Source of the DNA: Chamaesiphon sp.
GTDB taxonomy: Bacteria > Cyanobacteriota > Cyanobacteriia > Cyanobacteriales > Chamaesiphonaceae
Length of the DNA stretch: 7,358 bases
Reading direction: 5' to 3'
NCBI GenBank assembly: GCA_026786125.1
Contig: JAJAYU010000110.1
Span: 1 to 7,358 of the forward strand
Both the position numbers and the translations under genes were made by a program. Positions 1-6,927 of this stretch are shown here, one piece after another (the stretch's first letter is position 1; every line of letters begins with the position of its first letter). The notes below the pieces were generated by a model that saw only the letters and a list, made by a program, of their open reading frames with translations, made no database searches and was not told where the DNA came from.

Positions 1-357
1 AAACTATGGACAAGTTCTTTTGTGTTGGTGACAACTGGATGGGGCTTAATCTCCCTGGCTGCTTGCTATGAGCTAGTAGATGTTCGCAAGCAAATTAAGT
101 GGTTTAAACCACTAGAAATCATGGGTTTAAATGCAATCTTTATCTATGTAGCTTCGATCGTCTTGATCAAGCTATTAATGGTGAACCAGATTGGTACAGG
201 TGATCAAGCCAAATCTATCTATGAGTCATTAAACAATCAACTATTCGGCTGGGCTGGTGCGCTCAATAGTGGGGTACTTTTTGCGATCGCCACTGTCTTA
301 TTATGGTTAGGCGTAGCCTATCTGATGTATCGCCGACGTTGGTTTATCAAAATTTGA
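1..357 (+). CDS. C-terminal part of a COG4299/HGSNAT-like membrane acyltransferase (5' end outside window)
   Basis: The reading frame is open from base 1 (KLWTSSFVLVTTGW...) to TGA at 355-357, so 118 residues of the C-terminus are present and the start is upstream; the GTG at 22 is an internal valine codon. The fragment has three hydrophobic segments, roughly residues 5-28, 41-60 and 86-109, and ends in a basic tail (YRRRWFIKI) typical of a cytoplasmic end. The WTSS-V-x-T-x-GW motif followed by a second helix with NAIFIYVAS is what I know from the family annotated as heparan-alpha-glucosaminide N-acetyltransferase-like (DUF5009, NagX/COG4299). Members are multi-pass inner-membrane proteins thought to acetylate sugars across the membrane; the substrate here is unknown. 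A HIP1 octamer (283-290) lies inside the gene. The family call is from motif memory only, because the catalytic N-terminal half is missing. Confidence 0.75.
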   Translation, partial: KLWTSSFVLVTTGWGLISLAACYELVDVRKQIKWFKPLEIMGLNAIFIYVASIVLIKLLMVNQIGTGDQAKSIYESLNNQLFGWAGALNSGVLFAIATVLLWLGVAYLMYRRRWFIKI

Positions 358-373
358 GTAATAGCTTCAGATC

Positions 374-401
374 TTGACAGGTATCAAAAAAAGGCTAATA
401 T
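374..401 (+). promoter_or_regulatory. Predicted sigma70-type promoter of the ABC ATPase gene
   Basis: A perfect -35 hexamer TTGACA (374-379) is followed after 16 bases by TAATAT (396-401, four of six consensus matches). Transcription would begin near 408, giving a leader of about 27 bases before the ATG at 435. It is the best promoter-like pair in the window and suggests that the ATPase gene is transcribed separately from the acyltransferase upstream. Confidence 0.55.
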
Positions 402-434
402 AACGATCGAACCCCCGCATCCAATGATTGAATT

Positions 435-1421
435 ATGAATGGCAGCACCGCAATTGTAGACATCTCGGCACCAGTTGAGACGATCTCAGCAGCAATTGAG
501 ACATATCAGCTTCGTAAAGTATATCGGACTGGCTTCTTGCTTGATCGTAAAGTCGAATCATTGAAGGAATGTACATTGCAAGTCTACGAAGGTGAAACCT
601 TTGGACTATTGGGCTTAAATGGTGCGGGGAAAACGACTCTACTCAAGACATTATTAGGTATTGTCAAACCGACTTCGGGCAAAGGATTATTGCTTGGTAA
701 ACCACTCGGCGATCGATCTATCAAACAGAAGATTGGCTACCTCCCAGAAAATCCTTATTTCTACGATTTTTTGACTGGCTGGGAATTATTAGAATACACA
801 TCTGGATTGTTTGAAATTCCTCGATCAATCCAAAAGCATCGAATTCCAGCATTACTAGATTTAGTTGGTTTATCGCAATCAGCCGCCAAGAAAAAGCAGC
901 TCCGCCAGTACTCCAAAGGGATGGTACAACGGGTGGGAATGGCCCAAGCTTTGATTAATGATCCTGAACTGATATTTCTCGACGAACCCATGTCTGGACT
1001 CGATCCATTGGGTCGTAAGCAGATGCGTGAAATCATTATTTCCCTTGGCGATCTGGGTAAAACGGTCTTCTTTAATAGTCACGTCCTGAGTGAAGTTGAA
1101 GAGATTTGTAATCGAGTCGGAATATTGGCTCAAGGTGAACTAATTTGTTGTGGTACCTTATCAGAACTACTCACAAATAACGATAGACACTATTATGCTT
1201 CTGGACGCGGCGGTAATAGAGAAATTCTTAGTCGCTGGATCGGCGATATCAAATATAATAACGATATTTGGTCTGGACAAATCAATGGTGAACCCCAAGA
1301 ATTTATGGGCACTCTCAATCTAATGGGTGCCGAACTATTATCACTCAAACAAGGACGTGCTTCCCTCGAAGAATTTTTCATGGAACAGATGGACTTACGC
1401 GGGATTCGATCGAGTAGTTAA
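435..1421 (+). CDS. ABC transporter ATP-binding protein (ABC-2/DrrA-NatA-like exporter ATPase)
   Basis: This 328-residue protein is a complete ABC ATPase. Visible motifs are Walker A GLNGAGKTT (60-68, Lys66), a Q-loop region GYLPENP with Glu105 where many ABC proteins have Gln, the signature YSKGMVQRV (159-167), Walker B LIFLDEP (179-185, Glu184), the D-loop SGLD (187-190) and the switch histidine in NSHVLSE (His216). The region from about residue 240 to 328 is the C-terminal extension usual in DrrA/NatA-type exporter ATPases. These energise ABC-2 permeases that export lipids, drugs, polysaccharides or ions; the cargo cannot be inferred. No permease gene is adjacent: upstream is an acyltransferase and 149 bases downstream an unrelated GIY-YIG gene. 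The N-terminal 20 or so residues before the fold are not conserved-looking, so the exact start is less sure. No clear Shine-Dalgarno sequence precedes the ATG; a four-codon ORF (424-438) ends by overlapping it. Confidence 0.93.
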   Translation: MNGSTAIVDISAPVETISAAIETYQLRKVYRTGFLLDRKVESLKECTLQVYEGETFGLLGLNGAGKTTLLKTLLGIVKPTSGKGLLLGKPLGDRSIKQKIGYLPENPYFYDFLTGWELLEYTSGLFEIPRSIQKHRIPALLDLVGLSQSAAKKKQLRQYSKGMVQRVGMAQALINDPELIFLDEPMSGLDPLGRKQMREIIISLGDLGKTVFFNSHVLSEVEEICNRVGILAQGELICCGTLSELLTNNDRHYYASGRGGNREILSRWIGDIKYNNDIWSGQINGEPQEFMGTLNLMGAELLSLKQGRASLEEFFMEQMDLRGIRSSS

Positions 1422-1423
1422 AT

Positions 1424-1450
1424 TAGGGGATAGAGCATAGGGGGTAGGGG
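1424..1450 (+). repeat. Short G-rich intergenic repeat of TAGGGG units
   Basis: Three TAGGGG units (1424-1429, 1438-1443, 1445-1450) lie directly after the ATPase stop codon. G-rich short repeats like this are common in cyanobacterial spacers. No function is evident, and there is no T-tract that would make a terminator. Confidence 0.4.
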
Positions 1451-1531
1451 TTAGCAGAAGGATAACGCAGTAGATTAGAGTCGATCGTGACGATTCTTAT
1501 TTGTTCGGGACTCTAGGATCGATCAACGATC

Positions 1532-1537
1532 TACAAT
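1532..1537 (+). promoter_or_regulatory. Possible -10 box for the GIY-YIG gene
   Basis: TACAAT (five of six matches to TATAAT) lies 33 bases upstream of the ATG at 1571. No good -35 hexamer sits 16-18 bases upstream, so this is a weak prediction. A 7-bp inverted repeat (1476-1482 with 1509-1515, TAGAGTC/GACTCTA) occupies the -35 side and could compensate as an activator site or be incidental. Confidence 0.25.
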
Positions 1538-1570
1538 AGCTCTAGCTGCTTACACCGAGAATTGACAATT

Positions 1571-2221
1571 ATGGAAACGCCAGATTTAGCGATTGAACAT
1601 CAAAACGTCCCCACCAATCATCAGGGTTTGCACGATTTTTTGTACAGTGCGGCTGATGAACATGGTGCTGAGACTATTCAACCACAACTAAATCTGGATG
1701 TCGATCGAATCCTTCCTCTCACCGACTGGCAAGCACTCGCCGAAAATGCGCGTGTGGCAGGTGTATATGCCGTATTCGACACCCACAACCAAGCTCAATT
1801 CGTTGGATACTCGCGCAATGTTTTGACATCCCTCAAAGGGCATCTTGCCGAGCATGGTGGAGATGTCTGCGCCCAAGTGCGGGTGCAAGCATTTAAGTTT
1901 CCCAAGCGGGAAGAAATGGAAAGCTTGCGAGATACCTGGATTGCTGAATTAGATACAGTTCCACCTGGAAATACTGGTGCTGGTGGAGTCTGGGCAACTA
2001 CTGTCGGAGAAATTGCCAAAGCCGCAATGTCTGAACAGGAGCAAGCCGTTTATGAAGAGAAAAAGCTCAAACTGCGCCGAGCAATGGCAGATAGCGCATT
2101 GAGTCGAGAACTGGATGCTGCGGCAATTAGTAACGAACAAAAGCGCGAGCAGTTCGCCGCTGCGATGACGGAAGATAATTGGAGTGCTGTAATTCAAGAA
2201 CAAACAGCCGAAACGATTTAG
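1571..2221 (+). CDS. GIY-YIG-fold protein with degenerate active site (cyanobacterial type)
   Basis: ATG at 1571 gives 216 residues; a TTG three codons earlier (1562) is in frame but less likely. The GIY-YIG-like core runs from about residue 55 to 135: GVYAVFD (64-70) is the GIY strand, FVGYSRNV (77-84) the YIG strand, followed by LKGH (88-91), an acidic helix KREEMESLRDTWIAE (112-126) and PPGN (131-134), which matches the usual closing P-x-x-N. Aligned by eye with UvrC-type domains, the catalytic Arg eight residues after the YIG glycine falls on Ser87, so nuclease activity is doubtful; Arg82 or Lys89 might substitute. The last 60 residues are charged and helical (EEKKLKLRRA...), suggesting a coiled or nucleic-acid-contacting tail. 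Family proteins cut DNA in repair, recombination or restriction; the role of this cyanobacterial type is not known to me. It stands alone between its own weak promoter and a repeat/hairpin. Confidence 0.8.
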   Translation: METPDLAIEHQNVPTNHQGLHDFLYSAADEHGAETIQPQLNLDVDRILPLTDWQALAENARVAGVYAVFDTHNQAQFVGYSRNVLTSLKGHLAEHGGDVCAQVRVQAFKFPKREEMESLRDTWIAELDTVPPGNTGAGGVWATTVGEIAKAAMSEQEQAVYEEKKLKLRRAMADSALSRELDAAAISNEQKREQFAAAMTEDNWSAVIQEQTAETI

Positions 2222-2224
2222 TTA

Positions 2225-2252
2225 GGCTTTAGGCTTTAAGCTTTAAGATTTA
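2225..2252 (+). repeat. Heptad tandem repeat (four units)
   Basis: Four 7-base units follow the stop codon: GGCTTTA (2225-2231), GGCTTTA (2232-2238), AGCTTTA (2239-2245) and AGATTTA (2246-2252). This resembles the short tandemly repeated repetitive heptamers described in cyanobacterial spacers. The gradual decay of the unit suggests slippage or old copies. No coding function. Confidence 0.55.
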
Positions 2253-2269
2253 GATCTGTAGATTTGTAG

Positions 2270-2294
2270 GTTGGGTTGAAGAATGAAACCCAAC
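2270..2294. terminator. Hairpin between convergent genes, possible bidirectional terminator
   Basis: GTTGGGTT (2270-2277) is perfectly complementary to AACCCAAC (2287-2294) around a 9-base loop. The sequence is of the GTTGGGTT...AACCCAAC type that is widely dispersed in cyanobacterial intergenic DNA. It lies between the ends of the GIY-YIG gene and the small minus-strand gene (stop at 2302), a place suited to ending both transcripts. No long T-tract follows on either strand, so termination is inferred from position and stem only. Confidence 0.45.
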
Positions 2295-2301
2295 ACTGCC
2301 C

Positions 2302-2442
2302 TTAATAATCGCTCTCAGCCACACAAATACCTTTACATTTGATCCCATTACTCTTAGTCCGCAGACAGTGAGGACATAGAATCGGTTCTTCTTTCACTTC
2401 CTCACTAGACGATTCAGTATTGGTATCGGTTTCGATCGACAT
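2302..2442 (-). CDS. 46-residue four-cysteine (zinc-ribbon-like) microprotein
   Basis: On the minus strand an ATG at 2442 opens a 46-codon frame ending in TAA at 2304-2302. The first 20 residues are acidic and rich in Ser/Thr/Glu (MSIETDTNTESSSEE...), probably disordered. The second half is the conserved-looking part: CPHCLRTKSNGIKCKGICVA (23-42), with cysteines at 23, 26, 36 and 40 in a CX2C-X9-CX3C arrangement, then ESDY at the end. I recall very similar tiny proteins ('CPxCxRTxxNGIxCxGxCVAxxxY') in many cyanobacterial genomes, usually annotated hypothetical. The cysteine pattern implies binding of zinc or another metal, or redox function; nothing shows which. It is on the same strand as the MFS gene, whose stop is 83 bases upstream, with a nested hairpin between them. 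No strong Shine-Dalgarno sequence is visible. Confidence 0.75.
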   Translation of the reverse strand: MSIETDTNTESSSEEVKEEPILCPHCLRTKSNGIKCKGICVAESDY

Positions 2443-2462
2443 AACTTACAAGCGCAAAAGAA

Positions 2463-2497
2463 AGGATACAATTTCAGAGTTTCTGTACCTGTATCCT
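2463..2497 (-). terminator. Nested hairpin between MFS gene and microprotein gene
   Basis: AGGATACA (2463-2470) pairs with TGTATCCT (2490-2497), and inside it CAGA (2475-2478) pairs with TCTG (2482-2485) around a GTT loop, with symmetrical four-base internal bulges. In the minus-strand transcript it would lie just after the MFS stop (2526) and 20 bases before the microprotein start (2442). It could end or stabilise the MFS mRNA, or structure the leader of the small gene. On the minus strand it is followed by a T-rich run (TTTCTTTTGCG), which weakly supports termination. Confidence 0.45.
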
Positions 2498-2525
2498 AAC
2501 ATATTCACTAATTGTGACTAGATGC

Positions 2526-3959
2526 CTAATCCGCCGCAATCACCGCCTTGACAGCATCCTTCGCCGTCGTCTGAAACTCGCGGACATTTACCCTGTCGAG
2601 CAACTTAACTGCAATAATCATCGCCAAAGCTTGGAGACTAAACACGAATCCATAAGCGAGCGTGAGATTGGGTGAGAAGGATTTACCTAGCTCCAACGCC
2701 GCACCACCAAACACCGTTGCCAAACCCTTTGCTAAAGCCTGTGACAAACCCCACGCGCCGATAAATGTCCCCGCCGTTTCGGGTACAGTCAGATCCAACA
2801 TCATCGTAATCGCCCCAGTTGTCACCAAGCCTGAACAGACCCCAAATAGTAGCAACGCCAGCTTCAGAAACATCGGATTGCGATCGAATCCAGCCGCAAC
2901 TATCCATAACATCGATGCCGCTACTAGCATACAACCCAATCGCGCCGTCTTCTGCTTACCCAACTTGGGAATAAACCAAAATCCCGCCGCACTCAAACCG
3001 AGGAGTGTACCGCCACCCCAAAAAGCGTTCAACTGAGCCGTTTCACCTACTGTCAGTCCAAATATTTCCCCACCATAGGTTTCCAGGATCGGATCTTGGA
3101 TAAATAATCCCAAAGTCATCACCACGAGAAAGGTAAAAAATACCTGGGTTTGCCGACTGGCTGTCAAGATGCCAATTGCTCGCCCTAATGATAAATGGGA
3201 TCCGACTTGTTGCTTACCCGCCCGATTAGCAAACCGTGAATATTTCTTTTCCACACCCCAAGTCGCCACAACTGTAAATAGACAAACAATTCCTGGAATA
3301 ATCAAAAATAGCCGATTAATTTGGCTCTGAACCATTTCAATAGTGGCATCAATTGTTAATGATTTGAGCAAAACACCAATCGTAATTGCCCCGATAATTG
3401 TACCGCCAATTAACATCGACCAATCTACTGCAACTAGTCGCGATCGATCGTCCTCATCGGTAATATCTACCAGCAGCGTCGCAAATGGAGTCGAGCACAT
3501 ACTCACCGACAAACCATACAGTGCAAAGACAAAGCCCAGTAATCCTGCCCAGCCATAGGTTGTTGCCGTCCAGCCTTCCAGCTTGAGGCTCGCGCCCAGT
3601 TGCCACATTACCTGCACAGCAATAATCGCATTTGTCACCAAACCAGCCGCACCCATCCAGATATAACCAGTGCGATAATAGCCAAATAGCGGTGTGGTAT
3701 CAGATAATTGACCGAAGATAATTCGGGCTGGAGCAACAAATAAAGTTAGTGCTAAAATCACTGTAGCGATCGTACTTGGTACCGCCAATTCTCGAATCAG
3801 AATTCGATTCAATACGCCAAACACCATCACTGACATCATCCCCAAACCCATCTGAAATAATCCCAACCGGATCATCGTCGGGAGTGTCACTTTGGGAATA
3901 GCTTGATTGCTAATATAATCTCGCTGTGGATCTGGGCTAGATAAATCGCCAGTAGTCAT
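2526..3959 (-). CDS. BCD/PucC-family MFS transporter
   Basis: This 477-residue protein is almost wholly hydrophobic, with about twelve membrane segments and a charged central stretch (about 236-262) as in MFS proteins. Features typical of the PucC family are RLGLFQMGLGMM (31-42), LNRILIRELAVP (50-61), APARIIFGQLSD (76-87), the acidic loop DITDEDDRSRLVAVDWSM (165-182) and QDPILETYGGE (288-298) at the start of the second half. In purple bacteria PucC and LhaA support assembly of light-harvesting complexes, and the family is named for bacteriochlorophyll delivery. In cyanobacteria homologues are presumed to act on chlorophyll or pigment-protein assembly in a membrane, but transport has not been shown to my knowledge. 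ATG at 3959 precedes a hydrophilic N-terminus of about 24 residues. It is divergent from leuS, and the spacer contains a 14-bp palindrome 38 bases before its start. Confidence 0.9.
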   Translation of the reverse strand: MTTGDLSSPDPQRDYISNQAIPKVTLPTMIRLGLFQMGLGMMSVMVFGVLNRILIRELAVPSTIATVILALTLFVAPARIIFGQLSDTTPLFGYYRTGYIWMGAAGLVTNAIIAVQVMWQLGASLKLEGWTATTYGWAGLLGFVFALYGLSVSMCSTPFATLLVDITDEDDRSRLVAVDWSMLIGGTIIGAITIGVLLKSLTIDATIEMVQSQINRLFLIIPGIVCLFTVVATWGVEKKYSRFANRAGKQQVGSHLSLGRAIGILTASRQTQVFFTFLVVMTLGLFIQDPILETYGGEIFGLTVGETAQLNAFWGGGTLLGLSAAGFWFIPKLGKQKTARLGCMLVAASMLWIVAAGFDRNPMFLKLALLLFGVCSGLVTTGAITMMLDLTVPETAGTFIGAWGLSQALAKGLATVFGGAALELGKSFSPNLTLAYGFVFSLQALAMIIAVKLLDRVNVREFQTTAKDAVKAVIAAD

Positions 3960-4256
3960 AGAATTTTAAATATAAAAAGAAATCTTAGTCTGCGCTCAAG
4001 TAGCTACTTGGTCTAATTTAAACCACTTAGCTGAGAACCACCACCGATCGAGTTCACAAAAGTTTAGATTCTTAATGTTGACTGGTTGAATCAAAGCATC
4101 AAGACTAGTAAAAGCGTAGATTTTAGGGTACCCTCTCCGCTTGGCTAGTTGCATTATCAAGGAATTAAGCTAGTTCGCTAAGAGTTGATGGGGGGTTCGG
4201 GTTAAAATAACGATGACGACTGGATCCGCGCATTGCGCCCAACTCCCCACCGAAAT
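3960..4256. other. Divergent spacer between MFS gene and leuS
   Basis: This 297-base spacer must hold the promoters of both genes, but I see no convincing -35/-10 pair on either strand. It contains a perfect 14-bp palindrome (3997-4010), a repeated AACCAC (4021-4026 and 4036-4041), a perfect 10-bp palindrome AGGGTACCCT (4125-4134) enclosed by a 5-bp inverted repeat AAGCG/CGCTT (4112-4116 and 4138-4142), and a run of six G at 4190-4195. TAAAAT (4203-4208) could be a -10 for leuS but lacks a correctly spaced -35. No T-box consensus, tRNA or credible ORF was found. Confidence 0.5.
3997..4010. promoter_or_regulatory. Perfect 14-bp palindrome, candidate operator
   Basis: CAAGTAGCTACTTG reads identically on both strands. 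It lies 38 bases upstream of the MFS start codon, where a dimeric regulator could act on that gene. Nothing identifies the protein; the assignment rests on symmetry and location. Confidence 0.35.
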
Positions 4257-6833
4257 ATGGAAAATACCTATAACCCCGCAGAGATCGAGTCTAAATGGCA
4301 ACAATCTTGGACGGCTGCAAATTTATATAAAACCGATACCACTAGCAATAAACCTAAGTTTTACGCGCTGTCGATGTTTCCCTATCCATCGGGAAATCTA
4401 CATATGGGACATGTGCGAAATTATGTAATTACCGACGTAATCGCCAGACAGAAGCGGATGCAGGGGTATCGCGTGTTGCACCCGATGGGTTGGGATGCGT
4501 TTGGATTACCAGCCGAAAATGCGGCAATCGAGCGGGGCATTCATCCAGCGGCTTGGACGTATCAAAATATCGCCCAGATGCGCGGACAGTTGCAGAAATT
4601 GGGGCTATCGATCGATTGGGATCGAGAGGTAGCCACCTGTTCGCCGGAATATTATCGGTGGACGCAGTGGATTTTCTTGAAGTTCTACGAGGGTGGATTA
4701 GCTTATCAGAAAGAAGGCTTTGTAAATTGGGATCCGATCGATCAAACGGTATTAGCCAATGAGCAAGTCGATGGAGCGGGGCGTTCCTGGCGATCTGGGG
4801 CGATCGTTGAGAAGAAGTCACTCAAGCAGTGGTACTTTAAAATTACCGACTATGCAGACCAATTATTGACCGATCTGGATACATTAACAGGATGGCCGGA
4901 AAAAGTCCGGTTAATGCAGGCAAATTGGATCGGTAAATCGATCGGCGCGAATCTAGAATTTAGTATTGTCGGAAATAGTCAGAAAATCACTGTATTTACC
5001 ACTCGTCCCGACACCGTTTATGGCGTGAGTTATGTCGTATTGGCTCCAGAACATCCCTTAACTGCTCAATTGACCACTCCAGACCAAAAGGCGACTGTAG
5101 ATGCCTTTGTCGAAGAAATCAAGAGTCAAAGCGAGATCGATCGAACCGCCGAAGATAAACCCAAGCGGGGCGTATTTACCGGAGCAATGGCGATTAATCC
5201 CTTCACTGGTAAAGAAGTCCCGATTTGGATTGCTGATTATGTCTTGTACGAATACGGGACAGGTGCAGTCATGGGCGTTCCCGCGCACGATGTCCGCGAT
5301 TTCAAATTTGCCAAGCAATATCAGTTACCGATTACCCAAGTAATTGCGGCAACCACCGAGCACTCAGGTGAACCGCTTACCGCCGCCTATACCGAAGCTG
5401 GCGTGATGATTAACTCCAGTCAATTTGATGGATTGGATTCTGTCACCGCCAAGCAAGCGATTATTGACTACGCCGAACAACAAGGCTGTGGCAAAGCCAA
5501 GATTCAATACCGTTTACGCGATTGGCTGATTTCTCGCCAACGCTATTGGGGTGCGCCGATTCCGATGATTCACTGTCCCAAGTGTGGCGCGGTACCTGTA
5601 CCCGAAGCAGATTTGCCAGTGAAATTGCCTGAAGATGTGGAATTCACCGGAAAAGGTGGTAATCCCCTCGCTCAACTGGAATCCTGGGTAAATGTCCCAT
5701 GTCCAACTTGTGGCACTGCCGCCAAGCGGGAAACCGATACGATGGACACATTTGTCGATTCTTCCTGGTATTTCCTTCGCTATCCAGATGCAGGTAACGA
5801 TCGACAAATCTTCGACTCCCAGATTACCAATGATTGGATGCCTGTCGATCAATATGTCGGCGGTGTTGAACATGCCGTATTGCACCTCCTATATGCCAGA
5901 TTCTTTACTAAAATTGTCCGCGATTTTGGTGCGGGGGACAATGGTAAAACGAAGCTTCTGAACTTTGACGAACCATTCAAACAATTACTAACCCAAGGGA
6001 TGGTGCAAGCTACCACTTACAAGAATCCCAAAACAGGCAAATATATCGCTCCAAATACAGTTGGCGATCTCAATAATCCCACAGATCCAACCACTGGCGA
6101 CGCACTAGAAATTTCCTTTGATAAGATGTCAAAGTCGAAATATAACGGTGTAGATCCAGCCGAAGTTTTAGGTAAATATGGTGCAGATACAGCGCGGATG
6201 TTTATCTTATTTAAAGCACCACCCGAAAAAGATCTCGAATGGGATGATGCCGATGTTGAAGGACAATTTCGCTTTCTCAATCGGTTGTGGCGATTGGTAA
6301 TGGGTTATCAGCCTGTTGCTAAAAAAGCTAGTGACACATTATCTAAATCTGAGAAAGATTTACGTCGCTTTGTTCATCATGCCATCCAAGCCATTACCGA
6401 AGATTTGGATGGCAATTATCAGTTCAATACTGCGGTATCTGAATTGATGAAACTCAGCAATGCCATCACCGATGCAGATTGCAAAGATTCACCTGTATAT
6501 GCCGAAGGAATCGAAACATTATTGATTCTCTCGGCACCATTTGCACCACACATGGCTGAGGAATTGTGGCAACTGACTGGACATACTGGCTCCATCCACG
6601 AACAACCTTGGTGTGAATTCGATCCGGCTGCTTTGATTGCTGATGAAATTACGTTGGTAATTCAAATCATGGGCAAAACTCGTGGGACAATTCAAATACC
6701 TGCAACGAAAGATTCGGCAACTTTAGAGAGCTATGCGCGGGAATCGGAGATAACTAAGAAGTTCACCGATGGAAAAGAGATTAAGAAAGTAATTGTTGTA
6801 CCTGGTAAATTGGTTAACTTTATTATTGCTTAA
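4257..6833 (+). CDS. leuS: Leucyl-tRNA synthetase (LeuRS)
   Basis: LeuRS charges tRNA-Leu with leucine in the cytoplasm and hydrolyses mischarged products. ATG at 4257 gives 858 residues, normal for bacterial LeuRS; a TTG eight codons upstream is in frame, but [18 protein letters not shown] matches the usual N-terminus. Seen in order: the HIGH motif as HMGH (49-52), the class I catalytic region [12 protein letters not shown] (79-90), the CP1 editing domain with TTRPDTVYG (248-256) and [16 protein letters not shown] (334-349, Asp345), a Cys4 zinc site (Cys440, 443, 482, 485), [15 protein letters not shown] (526-540), the KMSKS loop (623-627), the helical anticodon-binding domain (about 660-790) and the C-terminal domain ending KLVNFIIA. 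All key elements are present, so both charging and editing should be intact. The gene is a single unit: divergent upstream neighbour, strong terminator downstream. Confidence 0.98.
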   Translation: MENTYNPAEIESKWQQSWTAANLYKTDTTSNKPKFYALSMFPYPSGNLHMGHVRNYVITDVIARQKRMQGYRVLHPMGWDAFGLPAENAAIERGIHPAAWTYQNIAQMRGQLQKLGLSIDWDREVATCSPEYYRWTQWIFLKFYEGGLAYQKEGFVNWDPIDQTVLANEQVDGAGRSWRSGAIVEKKSLKQWYFKITDYADQLLTDLDTLTGWPEKVRLMQANWIGKSIGANLEFSIVGNSQKITVFTTRPDTVYGVSYVVLAPEHPLTAQLTTPDQKATVDAFVEEIKSQSEIDRTAEDKPKRGVFTGAMAINPFTGKEVPIWIADYVLYEYGTGAVMGVPAHDVRDFKFAKQYQLPITQVIAATTEHSGEPLTAAYTEAGVMINSSQFDGLDSVTAKQAIIDYAEQQGCGKAKIQYRLRDWLISRQRYWGAPIPMIHCPKCGAVPVPEADLPVKLPEDVEFTGKGGNPLAQLESWVNVPCPTCGTAAKRETDTMDTFVDSSWYFLRYPDAGNDRQIFDSQITNDWMPVDQYVGGVEHAVLHLLYARFFTKIVRDFGAGDNGKTKLLNFDEPFKQLLTQGMVQATTYKNPKTGKYIAPNTVGDLNNPTDPTTGDALEISFDKMSKSKYNGVDPAEVLGKYGADTARMFILFKAPPEKDLEWDDADVEGQFRFLNRLWRLVMGYQPVAKKASDTLSKSEKDLRRFVHHAIQAITEDLDGNYQFNTAVSELMKLSNAITDADCKDSPVYAEGIETLLILSAPFAPHMAEELWQLTGHTGSIHEQPWCEFDPAALIADEITLVIQIMGKTRGTIQIPATKDSATLESYARESEITKKFTDGKEIKKVIVVPGKLVNFIIA

Positions 6834-6856
6834 CTTGCTATCTTCAACCTCTATGG

Positions 6857-6900
6857 AAACACGGGTAAAGGCAATTTATAAATGGCCTTTACCCGTGTTT
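6857..6900 (+). terminator. Strong hairpin terminator of leuS
   Basis: A perfect 16-bp stem (6857-6872 with 6885-6900; core ACACGGGTAAAGGC) encloses a 12-base loop that contains a further self-complementary ATTTATAAAT (6874-6883). It begins 23 bases after the leuS stop and ends in TTTTC on the plus strand, with GAAA at the opposite end, so it may work in both directions. The T-tract is short for a classical intrinsic terminator, but the stem is long and stable. It marks the edge of the AT-rich segment that follows. Confidence 0.85.
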
Positions 6901-6927
6901 TCATCATATATTAGACTTAATCTCTAG

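Noticed and set aside
98..113. Perfect 16-bp palindrome AGTGGTTTAAACCACT inside the acyltransferase gene; 11 of its bases recur at 4017-4027.
   Set aside because: It lies in a clearly coding stretch (residues ...KWFKPL...) and the recurrence is a short match with no shared context, so a regulatory role is not supported.
1476..1515. 7-bp inverted repeat TAGAGTC/GACTCTA as a terminator for the ABC ATPase gene.
   Set aside because: The loop is 26 bases, the stem short and there is no T-tract; it is noted only as a possible site near the next promoter.
3969..3974. TATATT on the minus strand just before the MFS start as a -10 box.
   Set aside because: It would place the transcription start almost on the ATG, and no matching -35 hexamer exists; the run is simply AT-rich.
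4185..4208. TTGATG (4185-4190) with TAAAAT (4203-4208) as a leuS promoter.
   Set aside because: The spacer is only 12 bases, too short for a sigma70 promoter.
3960..4256. Possible T-box leader upstream of leuS.
   Set aside because: No AGGGTGGNACCGCG-like antiterminator sequence or terminator hairpin precedes the gene, and T-boxes are not usual for cyanobacterial synthetase genes.
4213..4428. 71-codon ORF starting ATG at 4213, overlapping the leuS start.
   Set aside because: It overlaps the strongly supported leuS frame for most of its length, and its translation shows no recognisable motif.
4429..4821. Long antisense frame (130 codons) inside leuS.
   Set aside because: It is an overlap with an intact conserved gene and has no start signal or recognisable domain; such shadow frames are expected in GC-richer coding DNA.
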